Part shown: in pieces, positions 54,144 through 64,000 of the stretch | Layout: each line of letters starts with the position of its first letter | How positions within the stretch are numbered: position 1 is the stretch's first letter | Translations under genes and position numbers: made by a program | Assembly: GCA_023376005.1 (NCBI GenBank) | Contig: CM042179.1 | Coordinates: 16,151,648-16,215,647 of the forward strand | Source of the DNA: Doryteuthis pealeii | Taxonomy: Eukaryota > Mollusca > Cephalopoda > Myopsida > Loliginidae | Reading direction: 5' to 3' | Length of the DNA: 64,000 nucleotides | The notes under the pieces: generated by a model | Database searches by the model: none | Told to the model about the DNA's origin: nothing | Seen by the model: the letters and a program-made list of their open reading frames with translations, nothing else

Positions 54144-55678
54144 TACTTAACATTTTAACTGATTGCTGAGAGCAAGGGATAATAAAGGTTTTTAGCTAAC
54201 ACTTTAATTCAAACTGAACAATTACTACTTGATTTAAAAACAAAAACATCCACTTCCAAGCCTGTAATAGTGTTGTGTTGTTTCTTTTTATTTACTATCA
54301 AAGAACCATTAGAGAAAAACAGTCTATACAATTATGTAAACCAAAAGATAGAACATTATAAAAAGCAAATAAAAAAAAATACAAACAAACAAGAATAAAA
54401 ATAAACAACTTAAGAATATATAAAGAATAAAATATAAAGAAACAAAAAAAAAATGAAAATAATTTTCATTAATCTATATATAAATATAGATAAGAGATTT
54501 ATTTTTAACTTTTTAAATCACAGGCAATGCTGCGTAGTTCAGATAGTTAATAATAAAATAATATACTGTATTCCAAATTTTAACTGGGTAACTCCTACAA
54601 AGTTGTTGGTGATCAGGTCTATTTCATATTCAATTAAATATACACATCTTATTATAATGGAGATTGTGTGTTTTTCTGTCTGTAACCGAAACTATATTAC
54701 TACTCAAGTCACAATTCCCTTCGTTATTTACATCACATTCTCCATGATTTTATTTATATTTAAACCTCAATTATTAATAAAATTGCTTTACATTTTTATT
54801 AGTGTTGTCTATATCTACATACAAATAACATGCAATTGTATTTATATATACAAAAAATAGCAGTTTACAGTGTGAATGGGAAGGCTAATTTGCATATTAA
54901 TATTAAAAATGTGATTTTATTAAATATGTGCTTAGTATTATTGATTTCTAATTGTTTGGTTTTATTTTAATGAATATAAGCAAAAATCTCTTCAATGAAT
55001 CTTAAATGAAATCCATCAACAAGAAAAAATAACTGTCATTTTATTCTTTATTTCCTAATTTAACTAAATAGTTAAATAAGTAAAATTCAGCAATGAAAGA
55101 CGGGAGTGATGGAAGAGTAAGTTTCATTTCTATTTTTCTATTATACCCCCACTCTGTTACATATCTTTTTATCTGCCTTCTTATTAGACTTTCTAATTTA
55201 ATACGATATTTCATTACATTAAAACTTAAATACTTGCACCCGGAGGGTGCATATATTTGCTAGTTGTTTTAATGATTTTTATTTCCTACTTGAATATTTG
55301 TACTAACACATTATGCATACTCAAACACAATGTTGCTTAATAATAAAACATTGTATTCTATCCAATACAGTGTGTAATCTTCTGATGTCCTAAGGGAATT
55401 TTGACAAGCACATTTACTGTCTCATTCACTTAGATTTTTTTTCAATCCCAACATTAAATAAGATTCAACTAGAAAAAAAGCTTTATCCCAATTTGAATAA
55501 GATTGTCTTAAATATCTTTTTTACTCAAAGCTTAAGATATATAAATTATATCATTTATATAAAAATATTAAAATATATAAAATTATATCATAGGCTGTAT
55601 TATTTCATAATATGAAATAGCTAATATCCATAATTTGCCAGGTTTCTTTAGGTTAGAATATACATATACACGTGTGTG
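54144..55678. other. AT-rich region of 1.5 kb
   Basis: AAAAAAATACAAACAAA ... AAGAATAAA at 54370 resembles 53695, so part of this A-rich sequence is duplicated. A 135-codon ORF at 54453-54860 is low complexity and has no known domain. Confidence 0.4.
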
Positions 55679-55909
55679 TATTTACCCAACCCCTCCACAC
55701 AGTTTAACTGGTATGAATTCAGTTTTCCTTCTAGACTAATTGCCAAACCAAAGTTGTGCCCTACTATTTAACCATAGCTGGAAGAAGAATAGCTGAATCC
55801 TTATCTCTCCCAAGGGTATCAACGTTATATGAAATGCAAACCGCTTCAACTAGGATTTGAACTTGGGTTACTATATCCATTTCATACAACGTTAACCACA
55901 AGCGCCTGC
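55679..55909 (-). mobile_element. SINE B copy 16
   Basis: 3' end TATTTACCCAACCCCTCC; head AACGTTAACCACAAGCGCC. A deletion removes part of the tail region after CACACAG. Confidence 0.8.
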
Positions 55910-55989
55910 ACATATATATTCACGCACACTAACTTATGTACCCCTTTACACCAAGAAAGATGGGAGGGTGGGTCCCTATGTTAGGGTGG

Positions 55990-56101
55990 GTCCCTATGGT
56001 GTAGTGATTAACATGCTGGACTGTTACATTATAGTAAGCAAGCTTAAATTCCAGTCACACTATTACATTCATTTTCAGGCTAATGGAAAAGGTATGAACC
56101 T

Positions 56102-56136
<35 letters not shown>

Positions 56137-56160
56137 AGTTATGGGTTGAATAGTATCACT
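55990..56160 (+). mobile_element. Diverged SINE B or related tRNA-SINE with (CA)n
   Basis: TATGGTGTAGTGATTAAC resembles a tRNA box A, then AATTCCAGTCAC and TGGAAAAGGTATGAACCTCC match SINE B spacing. A (CA)n tract (56106-56132) replaces part of the middle. A short duplication (GGGTGGGTCCCTATG) precedes it. Confidence 0.45.
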
Positions 56161-56194
56161 GCTGTTTTTTTACAATGATAAGTAAGTAAAAAGT

Positions 56195-56435
56195 AAAGTC
56201 GACGGGGCGGCCTAAAGTCGGTATCAGCCAGTCAGCAAGGGAGTCTATCCCCTTTTCAATAGCGGTAGACCAAGTAGATTGTTTTAGCATCTGAGGTGGG
56301 GCGCCACACCTACCATCAGCTCCTTACTTTACCGTACATATCCATGGGCTACTCATACGCTGAGTTGGCGAGGACCAGTTTCGAACTAGGAACCTTGTGG
56401 TTTCTAGCCGAACACTCTACCGACTGAGCCAACAG
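56195..56435 (-). mobile_element. SINE A copy 8, full length
   Basis: AAAGTCGACGGGGCGGCC at the 3' end and CTACCGACTGAGCCAACAG at the head. Body intact. Confidence 0.9.
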
Positions 56436-56620
56436 GAGATGTAAAATAATTATATAGAATATTTACTGAATTCTGAACCTACAAATGTTGATATGCCATT
56501 GAACCAATGAACCAAGGAAGATGTCATTTCAATTCCAAGACAAGATTACAACACAAATGTCTAAAATACTCTTCTAAATATTTCATTTTTCTAGATATTG
56601 ATTTTTCAATTTTTAGTATG
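56436..56620. other. Spacer between two SINEs
   Basis: Nothing recognised. Confidence 0.4.
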
Positions 56621-56863
56621 TTGTCGGGGTGGCTTAAAGTTGGTATCAGTCAATCTGCGAGGGATTCTATCCCCTTTTCACTAGCACTAGATCTAGGAGA
56701 TTGTTTTTGCATCTGAGGTGGAGTGCCACAGCTCCCATCAGCTCCTTACTTTACAGCACCTATCCCTGTGCTACTCATACGCTGAGTTGGTGAGGGCCGG
56801 TATCAAATTAGGAACCTTGTGGTTTCTAGCCTAACGCTCTACCAACTGAGCTAACCTGACCCT
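56621..56863 (-). mobile_element. SINE A copy 9, full length
   Basis: TTGTCGGGGTGGCTTAAAG at the 3' end; ACCAACTGAGCTAACCTGAC at the head with a good box A in the antisense. Confidence 0.9.
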
Positions 56864-56939
56864 TTGGAATGTTTAATTGACAACAATTTAGCATTACAAG
56901 CATTTAGCTGAAAAACGCTGACATTTTCAAATTTGCGAC

Positions 56940-57846
56940 CTTAATCAGTTAAATTTGCAATTTCTCGAGTATTTCTTAACCAATCTTTAAAAAAATTATA
57001 TGGTTGGAAAGAGAATAGAGTAATCTGTCTAAATGTCATTTTTATTGGTTTTCATCAATTGAATTATTTTTTTACAGCGAGTTAAAACCGTATTTTCGGT
57101 CGAACAGCTGAAAACAAAAATATAACCGTTTTTTTTGGGGGGGGTAGGATAAATTTTACACGCTGTTTTGTTTTTCAAAATCAAAGTGGCTAATCTTTAT
57201 CCATATTCTTGAAATTTTTCACTCAAATAGAAGACACCTGGAAGTACAGACGGGGTCTTTTTTTTGTTTCTAGGACACGTGGAAATGAAAATATGAGAGG
57301 GCAAAGTTCAAGGCTACTTGTTTAAAAAATATTAGAGGAGCAGAAAAAAAAGCACTGTCTGTGATATTAGAAAGTTTCAGAATTATTTTGATATATAATT
57401 TGTAAAATTTAAAGATTGCTAAGTGCTTTGGGATTTGCTCCAAAAATTTGGATTTTGAAGAAAAAACTCTAATTTACGTGACTTTCGGATGTAAAAACAC
57501 CCTGTCAACTGACGTCACAAATCGAACCTTATTGATTTAAAATTACAATTTCTCATATATTTATGGTTCAATCTTTTAGAATATTTATATGATTGGAAAG
57601 AAAAGAAAATACTCTCTTTAAATATGTAATTTGTATGTGTTTTTATTAATTGAATAATTTTTTACAGCAAGTTAAAAATGTATTTTGCTTCAAACAACCG
57701 AAAATGCGTGATAGGAATTTTTTTTCCGAGAATACATTTTACACTCTACATTTCTTTGGAAAATCTAAGTGGCTAATCTTTATCAATATTCTTGAAATTT
57801 TGCATTCAATTAAAAGACCCCTGGAAGTACAAAAGGGAGCTTTTTT

Positions 57847-57877
<31 letters not shown>

Positions 57878-58290
57878 CTTTCTAGGACCCATGGAAGTAA
57901 AATTACAATAGTGCAAACTCCAAGACTATTTGTTCAAAATGAGTATGATTAGCAAAAAAGAAGCAGTTTGTCTGTAAAATTAGAAAGTTTCAGAATTATT
58001 TTGATATATAATCATTGTAAAATGTAAATATTGTTAAATGCTTCGGGATTTGAATTGAAAATTTGTATTTTGAAGGAAAAAAAATCAAATTTATTTGTCC
58101 AACAGGCATACTATAGCGCGTAGCGTAAAGTTTACGTTAAACAGCGAGGCATTGTTTATGTTATGCAGATAATAAAGTTTAAATTTATCGCTTATTTCTC
58201 ATCCAATTCTTAAAATATTTATACCATTGAAAATAAAATAAGAATCTTTCTAAATATTTAACTTTTATGTATTTTTAACAATTGAATTTC
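56940..58290 (+). repeat. Repeat F tandem array, about 600-bp unit, 2.2 copies
   Basis: The blocks CAATTTCTC, ATATGATTGGAAAG, TTTTTTACAGC, AAGTGGCTAATCTTTATC, AATATTCTTGAAATTT, GGAAGTACA and TTTCAGAATTATTTTGATAT occur in order from 56943 and again from about 57535; the first 120 bp occur a third time from about 58171. The second unit carries a T run (about 57841-57877). A dispersed inverted unit lies at 46880. Confidence 0.85.
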
Positions 58291-58309
58291 AAAACAAACT
58301 ATGACCCAG

Positions 58310-58415
58310 GAAAAACAGAACCCACAAATTTTGTAAGAAAACTATTAATTTTAACTGGGGGGGGGGTAGGATTAGTTTAATGGGAAAATAATAAATAATT
58401 TGGGTTCTGTTTTTG
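58310..58415. mobile_element. Diverged relative of MITE family M
   Basis: AAAAACAGAACCCACAAATT and AATTTGGGTTCTGTTTTT are inverted ends. The centre has GATTAGTTTAATGGGAAAAT, shared with family M, plus a run of ten G. No target duplication seen. Confidence 0.5.
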
Positions 58416-58870
58416 TTTTTTTCTGTGTCACCCTGTAATGGGATTTTGATGAGAATTTAGCTGTAATATCATGGGATTTTGAGTATGATTTGCAAGTTTT
58501 ACCCAATATTTATTTAACATTAACTTTTGGCATGAGAATTTTAAGATTCACACGTCAAAAAATTTGATAATTATCGTATTTTATGGAAATTTCTGCAACA
58601 ACGAAATTACTTTTTTCTTTTTTTTTTTTTAGCTATGTTTTAAAGTCAGTAATCCTTAACTTTTTCCTTGTAAATTCCTACCATAAAATAAACTGAACCC
58701 TCATTTTATGTCTGTGTTTTTGCAATAATTGTTTTATTTTTCTTCAAAGTGATGTTATTTATGTGAATTAACACTACACATGTATATACATGCAGTATTA
58801 TAATGAAAATGTTGAATAATTGGGTGTTAAACTTTATAAAAAAAACGCTGCTATCTGTATCTCTTATTCT
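58416..58870. other. AT-rich spacer
   Basis: Nothing recognised. Confidence 0.4.
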
Positions 58871-59245
58871 CTAAATAATGGGTTAAAGCATAGAGATACA
58901 TACAATTTGAGTGCATAATCAGAAAGAACATACAATTTTACATAAGAATACCAAATTTTATCAAAATTGCTCCAAAAATAAAGAAACAGTGAAGAAATCA
59001 CTGAATTTCTTTCTTTTTTTTTTTTTTCTTTTTTTTTTTTAATGGTCCGTGATTTGACATATTTTTGAAACAAAATCATGCCCACATTTGTACCCCCAAT
59101 TTCGGGGCTTTAAATTCTCATAACTTTTGAACCACTGGGGATATTTGCATAATTCAAACGGTTCTGAACTCCATTTACACATCTCTATATAACTAATGTG
59201 ATTAAACAACAATAACCTCAAATAAAAAAAATCAACTGGGAATGC
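58871..59245 (-). repeat. Repeat G copy 2
   Basis: Inverse of 44590-44970: GTGCATAATCAGAAAGAACA, CACTGGGGATATTTGCATAA and AATCAACTGGGAATGC. A T-rich insert (59012-59040) sits in the middle. Confidence 0.7.
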
Positions 59246-59460
59246 TACAACAATTACAAATGATAATTGTTATAAAAAGATAAATCTACCTAATAATAGA
59301 AAAGAGATTTAACAATTGTATTTTTGATATTGTATTAAAAAAATATATATTCATTTTTAATTTGATTTGGAGATTTGATTTTTAATCAGTTTTCTTGTCA
59401 AGTAAATATTCTATGATTATTTTACATCCTCTGCTTCAAGACATGTAAACCTAATTAATA
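59246..59460. other. AT-rich spacer
   Basis: Nothing recognised. Confidence 0.4.
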
Positions 59461-59756
59461 ATGTTTATTTGGACTATTGTCCTCATCTTTATTGTTATCT
59501 GGACAACGTTTCGGCCAATGTGCCCTCCGGCCTTCTTTGGGTATTTCTTGTCGGACTTGGGAACACCCTCCTCAAACTTGGGAACCTTTTCTTCGAACCT
59601 TTTTGTCGTAATCAGGAGCCTTCATGGAACTTCGAACCTAACCCTTTATTCAATCCGCCCAGGGGTAGACTGTTCTCATTCTGTTAACCATGACTGGATA
59701 CATGTGTTAAGCTGTGTTAATTATTCTGTTACTGTCGCCCTTGACCCGGATTGAAC
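59461..59756 (+). other. Unassigned GC-richer segment, probable repeat
   Basis: ACAACGTTTCGGCCAATGTG, CCCTCCGGCC and TTGACCCGGATTG stand out from the AT-rich background. ORFs of 97 and 72 codons overlap in two frames and show no known domain. The start (ATTGTCCTCATCTTTATTG) resembles the insert inside SINE B copy 13, which suggests a dispersed repeat. Confidence 0.4.
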
Positions 59757-59993
59757 CTGCAGCTTAAAGATAATACAAATTATCAAACCTCATCTCAAAA
59801 ATTCAGAGAAATAGCAATGTTTAATTAAATGTGAATAATTATCTTAGCAAAACAAATTCAGTTAGACCTATGTTTAACTGAATAACTAGGAAGTACTCAT
59901 CTACAGAGCACGATATCAATATGCACATTTTTTTAAAAAAGCATGTTCTGCTATAGACAGATTATTTATCATTTGGAAATCTGTTCTCAATGA

Positions 59994-60470
59994 TAAGATA
60001 AAGCAAAAATTCTTCCAAGCTGTAGCTGTGTCAGTGCTACTATACGGCTGCACCACTTGGACACTAATGAAACGATTAGAGAAAAAAGTAGATGGGAACT
60101 GTACAAAGATGCTATATGCTGTCTTGAACAAATCCTGAAAGCAGTACCCCACAAAAGAGCCACTGTACAACCACTTCCCAAAAAGAACTGTATGACCACT
60201 TACTCCCTATCACACAAACCATCCAAGTAAAACCAACAAGATATGCTGGATTGCTGGAGAAGCAAGGATGAGCTTATAAGTGATGTTATCCTATGGGCAC
60301 CTTGCACATGGACATACCAGTGTGGGTCAGCCAGCAAAAACCTACCTCAATCAGCTCTGCACATACACTAGATGCTGTGCAGAGAACCTTCCAGGTGCGG
60401 TAACTGATAGGATCGATGGAGAGGAAGAGTCATGGAGATCTGTGCAACCGGCATGATGATGATGATGATT
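59994..60470 (+). pseudogene. RTE-like LINE 3' end with (GAT)n tail, copy 4
   Basis: Reads KAKFFQAVAVSVLLYGCTTW, RLEKKVDGNCTKMLYAVLNK, then with frameshifts HGHTSVGQPAKTYLNQLC, ENLPGAVTD and a GAT tail at about 60453. It overlaps in content with copy 3, giving a near-complete view of the family's C-terminal 150 residues. Frameshifts and stops show that it is inactive. Confidence 0.75.
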
Positions 60471-60780
60471 AAAGTATTGTGTGGCCTAAAAGTAAAAATT
60501 AGAAAATTTTAATTTTTGGCATTATCTTCTGCCATCTTTCAGGCAATTTATTTCAATTTCCCAATGTTGTAAAATATATTCCATTGCTTGTCACAATTTA
60601 AAAAGAAAATGGAATATCTTTTAGTTAAATAGTAAATCACACATAGTAATTGATTTTTTTTTTTGGGGGGGGTGCTTAACTTTTTGTTTTCTTTAAACCG
60701 CTCACAGCAGCTCTCACAACTGCAAACAAAGTACAAAAATTGGGGATTAGTTCGTTATCACTGAGCAGAAGTACTCAGAT
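60471..60780. other. Spacer
   Basis: A T run followed by eight G at 60653-60672. Nothing else recognised. Confidence 0.4.
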
Positions 60781-60783
60781 TAC

Positions 60784-60820
<37 letters not shown>
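60781..60820. repeat. (AAT)n microsatellite
   Basis: About 12 units of AAT. Confidence 0.95.
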
Positions 60821-61954
60821 GGACTTTATTTGAATAGAATGAGTTCTGAGGTGAATAGATAGTGAACTTTGAAATATCCTATCATACGGGTTTAAAAAAA
60901 AAAAAAAAAAAAAATACCAAGAAAATTTGGTACAGCCGCAGGGGAAATTTGGTAGGCAAAGAGTTAAGTTATATATATAAAGGCTATTTGTCAAAGTGGT
61001 TGAAATAACCAGGCTTGTTCTAAGGTGACAGAGAAGAATTTTATCAAGGATTTTTTTTTTTTTTTTTTTTTTTTTAAAGACCTTCCTTTTCCTGTTAATC
61101 AAACATATATAAAACTATGTAAGCTTATACAAAATGTTGGATGCTAGTCTTCAATATATGCAAACATTTCCTGGGATTCCAGAAAATATCTGGGCTTCCT
61201 TTTGGTTCTTATTTAATTCAGGTTTAGTTACAATGTACTCTATGCACATCTGCCACTCTCATGGGTCCTGGTTGGTGTAAATAATTCTCAATGCTTGATT
61301 TGGATATTTTGAGTGAATTGCTTATCTCCTGTGTTGTATAATGTTCATTATTTTTAAGTAACGTTTTGTTTGGGTTACTATAAACATTAACGGACTACTC
61401 AGGCATGAACTATCATTCAGCAAAAAGTCTTCAACAAATCACTTTTTACATTTTTGATCATTCACAATCACGGTACCTTATACATGAACTGATTTTTTTT
61501 TAAATGGTGGTTTGAAATGGACAATTTCAATATTGAAATGTTCACACAGCTTTCTTTCTTCCTTCCTTCCTTTTGCATTTTTCCTTCTTTCATGCTCTTT
61601 CTTCCTTTCCTTTTCTTCTTCAATGTGGTTGCTTGACACTTGATTGTTGCTCACAACTGGACCCCCTATTGTTTTATATAGCCATTTTGCTACCCATAAT
61701 TCCTTGTTTTCTCTCCATCTAAATAACTCCCTTTTCTCACCCTACTCATTTTCCCTATTGGCAGCAGCGTAAATGGCAACTTTTTCTTTCAAACTATACA
61801 CACTCCCCCTAATTTGTAAGATCACTTTTACATGATGCACTTGTACACCCAAGCATGTGATGTTCCTTATACAATCTTGGCATCGATGTCACTGCATCTT
61901 TTTCCCTTAAATATTAATGGCTTTTATCTCTGTTTGTATCTTTCCAGAACATAA
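60821..61954. other. Spacer, part may be downstream Gypsy sequence
   Basis: An A run of 21 at 60894-60914, a T run of 25 at 61051-61075 and a CTTT/CCTT patch near 61550-61610. The part next to 61955 may be the 3' continuation of the Gypsy relic, but I see no LTR. Confidence 0.35.
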
Positions 61955-62440
61955 TCAAAACTCCTTTTACTTTGTGTCATACACCTTGCATTAGGCAGTT
62001 TTACCCATACTTCTCCAATTTGGATGAGTGTGGGCACTACTTCATCTTTATTCAGCGGTATATTTCTCAGATGCCTCCATTCATAGGTTTAGATCAACCT
62101 TTGTGTCACTGTCTTTTTCGTCTATCCAATCATTGGTACCAAGTTATACCAAAATGTTATGTCCACTAGATGATATCCTTCTTTATTCTGCTATAGCATT
62201 TATGGTCTGATGGTTTCATTCCGCTATCCCATTCTCACCTGGCCTGTAGGTGATCCTGAAATATCTTCAAATGTTCCATTTGTCTAGCATGATTTTGTTG
62301 GACTTCTGAGCAAAATAGTGGCTTATCTTCAGGATACGCACTCCCAAATTTTTCAGCATTATTTTTAAGGAATGCCTTTTTCAAATTAACAGACAGCACC
62401 ATACTCACTATTGATCAGCTTTGTTCATGAAAAATAAACT
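61955..62440 (-). pseudogene. Gypsy/Ty3 retrotransposon integrase relic
   Basis: The minus strand, across frameshifts, gives MVLSVNLKKAFLKNN, then FRITYRPGENGIAERNHQTI, WYNLVPNDWIDE and EVWVKLPNARCMTQSK. The block Y-R-P-x-x-N-G-x-x-E-R-x-H-x-T-I contains the third catalytic acidic residue (E) of the integrase DDE domain. At least four frame changes are needed to follow it. Protease, RT and LTRs are not seen. Confidence 0.65.
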
Positions 62441-62828
62441 TCTTTTTCATATGAATTCTTTAATAATTTTGTTTTAAAATAGATTATTTTGGGAATTTTT
62501 TGATAAATGTCTCAATTAATTTTTTTGTAACAAAATTTATTGTTACAAAAAAATTATTTAAGAATTTAGATGAAAAAATTTTTTATTTTCCCGGAATAAA
62601 AAAGAAGAGCAGATCAAAAAAGCTTACGAGGTTGGCTCCTGCTGCTAATTTGAAGGGAACATTCCTTTTTAAAAAAAACAAAGTTAAAAATTTGGAATGT
62701 GTATCTTAAAGATAACCAAATATTGTGCTGTTGTCCATCATAATATAACCTCTTCTACCAGTCTTCATTCAAGGATTATATTTTCAAGTTCTTCCACAAC
62801 TTACAACTGCTATCTCTACTCACAATTC
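62441..62828. other. AT-rich spacer
   Basis: A 17-bp palindrome (AATTTTTTTGTAACAA and inverse) at about 62518-62558. Nothing else recognised. Confidence 0.45.
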
Positions 62829-63125
62829 TCTCCATATTGCCAGCCACCCAGGTCCACACTCGGTCATCATGATAAATTTATCAATGGCCAACCTTGTCCA
62901 GTTACTTCCTGTTCCAATTTCACCTGGATCATGCACACTGGGAGCAGTTTCAATCAACTGGCACATAAATCAGTTTTTGACAAGCTTTTTTTTTTCTCCT
63001 CTTTTGGCCAGCGTGTTGACTTTCTGTATAGGGAACAATGTTCTGCTCACCCCCATATGTTGCATACAGTTCAATTCCTCTAGTTCTTCTCTCCCTAAGT
63101 AACACATTGCAATTTCTTTTCTCCA
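62829..63125 (-). pseudogene. Unrecognised coding-like remnant
   Basis: The minus strand stays in one frame for about 100 codons with a single stop: ELNCMQHMGVSRTLFPIQKV, LAKRGEKKKLVKN, stop, CQLIETAPSVHDPGEIG, FIMMTECGPGWLAIWREL. Composition looks like protein, but I cannot place the family. Plus-strand ORFs over it are its shadow. It is probably from a transposable element, given the neighbours. Confidence 0.4.
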
Positions 63126-63277
63126 CCTCTTCTTGGATGGGCAGACAACTTTTGTTTATCTATGTCAATAAATCTGCTTTATTTTTTTCTAAAGGCACAA
63201 AACAATGCACTCAATTTCAAACCAAACTCTGTCACCAATCTATACATTTTATCAACATTTCTCTTGTATCCTTTGTT

Positions 63278-63456
63278 GGTTATTTCCTATAATTCCAACA
63301 TAAGCAAAGGGGAACCACTCTTGGCTGATAAATTATTTATTTATTGATCTAGTAGGAAAAAAGACGGGGTTAGGTTTAGAGTTAGTTTAATGGGAAAATA
63401 AATAATTTATCAGTCAAGAATGGTTCCCCTTTATGTTGGAGTTATAGGAAATAACC
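63278..63456. mobile_element. hAT-like MITE family M, copy 2
   Basis: Starts GGTTATTTCCTATAATTCC and ends GGAGTTATAGGAAATAACC; CCTTTGTT flanks both sides exactly (63270-63277 and 63457-63464). The interior GGGTTAGGTTTAGAGTTAG precedes TTAATGGGAAAATAAATAA as in copy 1. 179 bp. Confidence 0.9.
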
Positions 63457-63572
63457 CCTTTGTTTATATCCTTTTCTTTTCTATTATAATAGTATTCACC
63501 CAACTTTGTACTGTGGCTGAATCAGTTCTAATTTCATCTGTCAACCCCTACTTCAGGGTCAAATTCATCCCC

Positions 63573-63810
63573 TTTAGCTCAGTCGGTAGAGCACTCGGCT
63601 AGAAATCGCAAGGTTCCTGGTTAGATACCAGCCCTCACCAACTCAGCATATGAGTAGCACAGGGATCTGTGTGATAAAGTAGGAAGCTGATGGTAGATGT
63701 GACCCTCCACCTCAGACACACAAACAATCTCCTTGGTCTAGCACTACTGAAAAGGGATAGACTCCTTTGATGTCTGGCCAATACTGACATTAGGCAAGCC
63801 CGTCACATTT
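63573..63810 (+). mobile_element. SINE A copy 10, full length
   Basis: Head TTAGCTCAGTCGGTAGAGC, box B changed to GGTTAGATACC, tail GGCAAGCCCGTCACATTT running into a CT-rich tract. Confidence 0.9.
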
Positions 63811-63922
63811 TTTTTTTTCTCTTTCTCTCTTTCTCTTCTCTCTTTCTCTCTTTCTCTTTCTCTCTTTCTCTCTCTTCTCTCTTTCTCTTTCTCTCTTTCT
63901 CTCTTTCTCTCTTTCTCTTTTC

Positions 63923-63996
<74 letters not shown>

Positions 63997-64000
63997 CTCT
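63811..64000. repeat. CTTT/CT microsatellite at the window edge
   Basis: Mix of CTTTCT and CT units extends to the last base, so its full length is not visible. It starts at the 3' end of SINE A copy 10. Confidence 0.95.

Noticed and set aside
54453..54860. 135-codon ORF as a host membrane protein
   Set aside because: Hydrophobicity comes from AT-rich codons; no conserved motif or start context supports it.

Overview
This is an AT-rich, non-coding eukaryotic window dominated by old transposable elements. No host gene could be identified. The repeat mix suggests a mollusc, most likely a coleoid cephalopod such as an octopus. It comprises two tRNA-derived SINE families with intact box A/box B heads, RTE-like LINE 3' ends with (GAT)n tails, mariner/Tc1 relics, hAT-like MITEs and very many long (TA)n tracts. 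The organism call is inference; no species-specific gene is present.

Layout. 0.4-2.2 kb holds (TA)n tracts, a SINE and a minisatellite of about 37 units. 2.7-8.5 kb is a patchwork of SINEs, LINE tails, palindromes and four sequences that fold like type I hammerhead ribozymes (3342, 3738, 5066, 8305), two of them with an intact core and uninterrupted stems at the junctions. 8.5-14.8 kb is nested SINEs, a Tc1-like relic and foldback elements. 14.8-31 kb is different: almost free of SINEs, rich in T tracts, with one CpG-rich patch at 21.6-22.0 kb and no recognisable exon. 31-41 kb holds SINEs, two kinds of LINE C-terminus, a 432-bp foldback MITE inside one of them, a Tc1 relic and a tail-to-tail SINE pair. 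42-54 kb has dispersed repeats, a Mutator-like element with a 9-bp target duplication, three mariner transposase relics and a decayed RTE-like reverse transcriptase split by a MITE. 54-64 kb has SINEs, a roughly 600-bp tandem repeat, an RTE-like LINE tail, a Gypsy integrase relic, a second copy of the same MITE with a perfect 8-bp target duplication, and a CT-rich tract at the right edge.

None of the coding relics is intact: all carry stops, frameshifts, truncations or changed catalytic residues. They do not form a pathway; they are a record of successive insertions. Nesting gives relative ages: SINE A is younger than the SINE B copy it interrupts, SINE B is younger than the Tc1 copy it splits, and hAT-like MITEs are younger than the LINEs they interrupt. 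The most interesting signal is the set of hammerhead-like folds, in which stem I sequences differ between copies yet remain complementary and stem III is always short and palindromic.

SINE A means the family with a TAGCTCAGTCGG-type head; SINE B the family with a TGGTGTAATGGTTA-type head; repeats C to G are unclassified dispersed families. Motif matches were made by eye, so boundaries are good to a few bases for elements with target duplications and to roughly 10-30 bases elsewhere.
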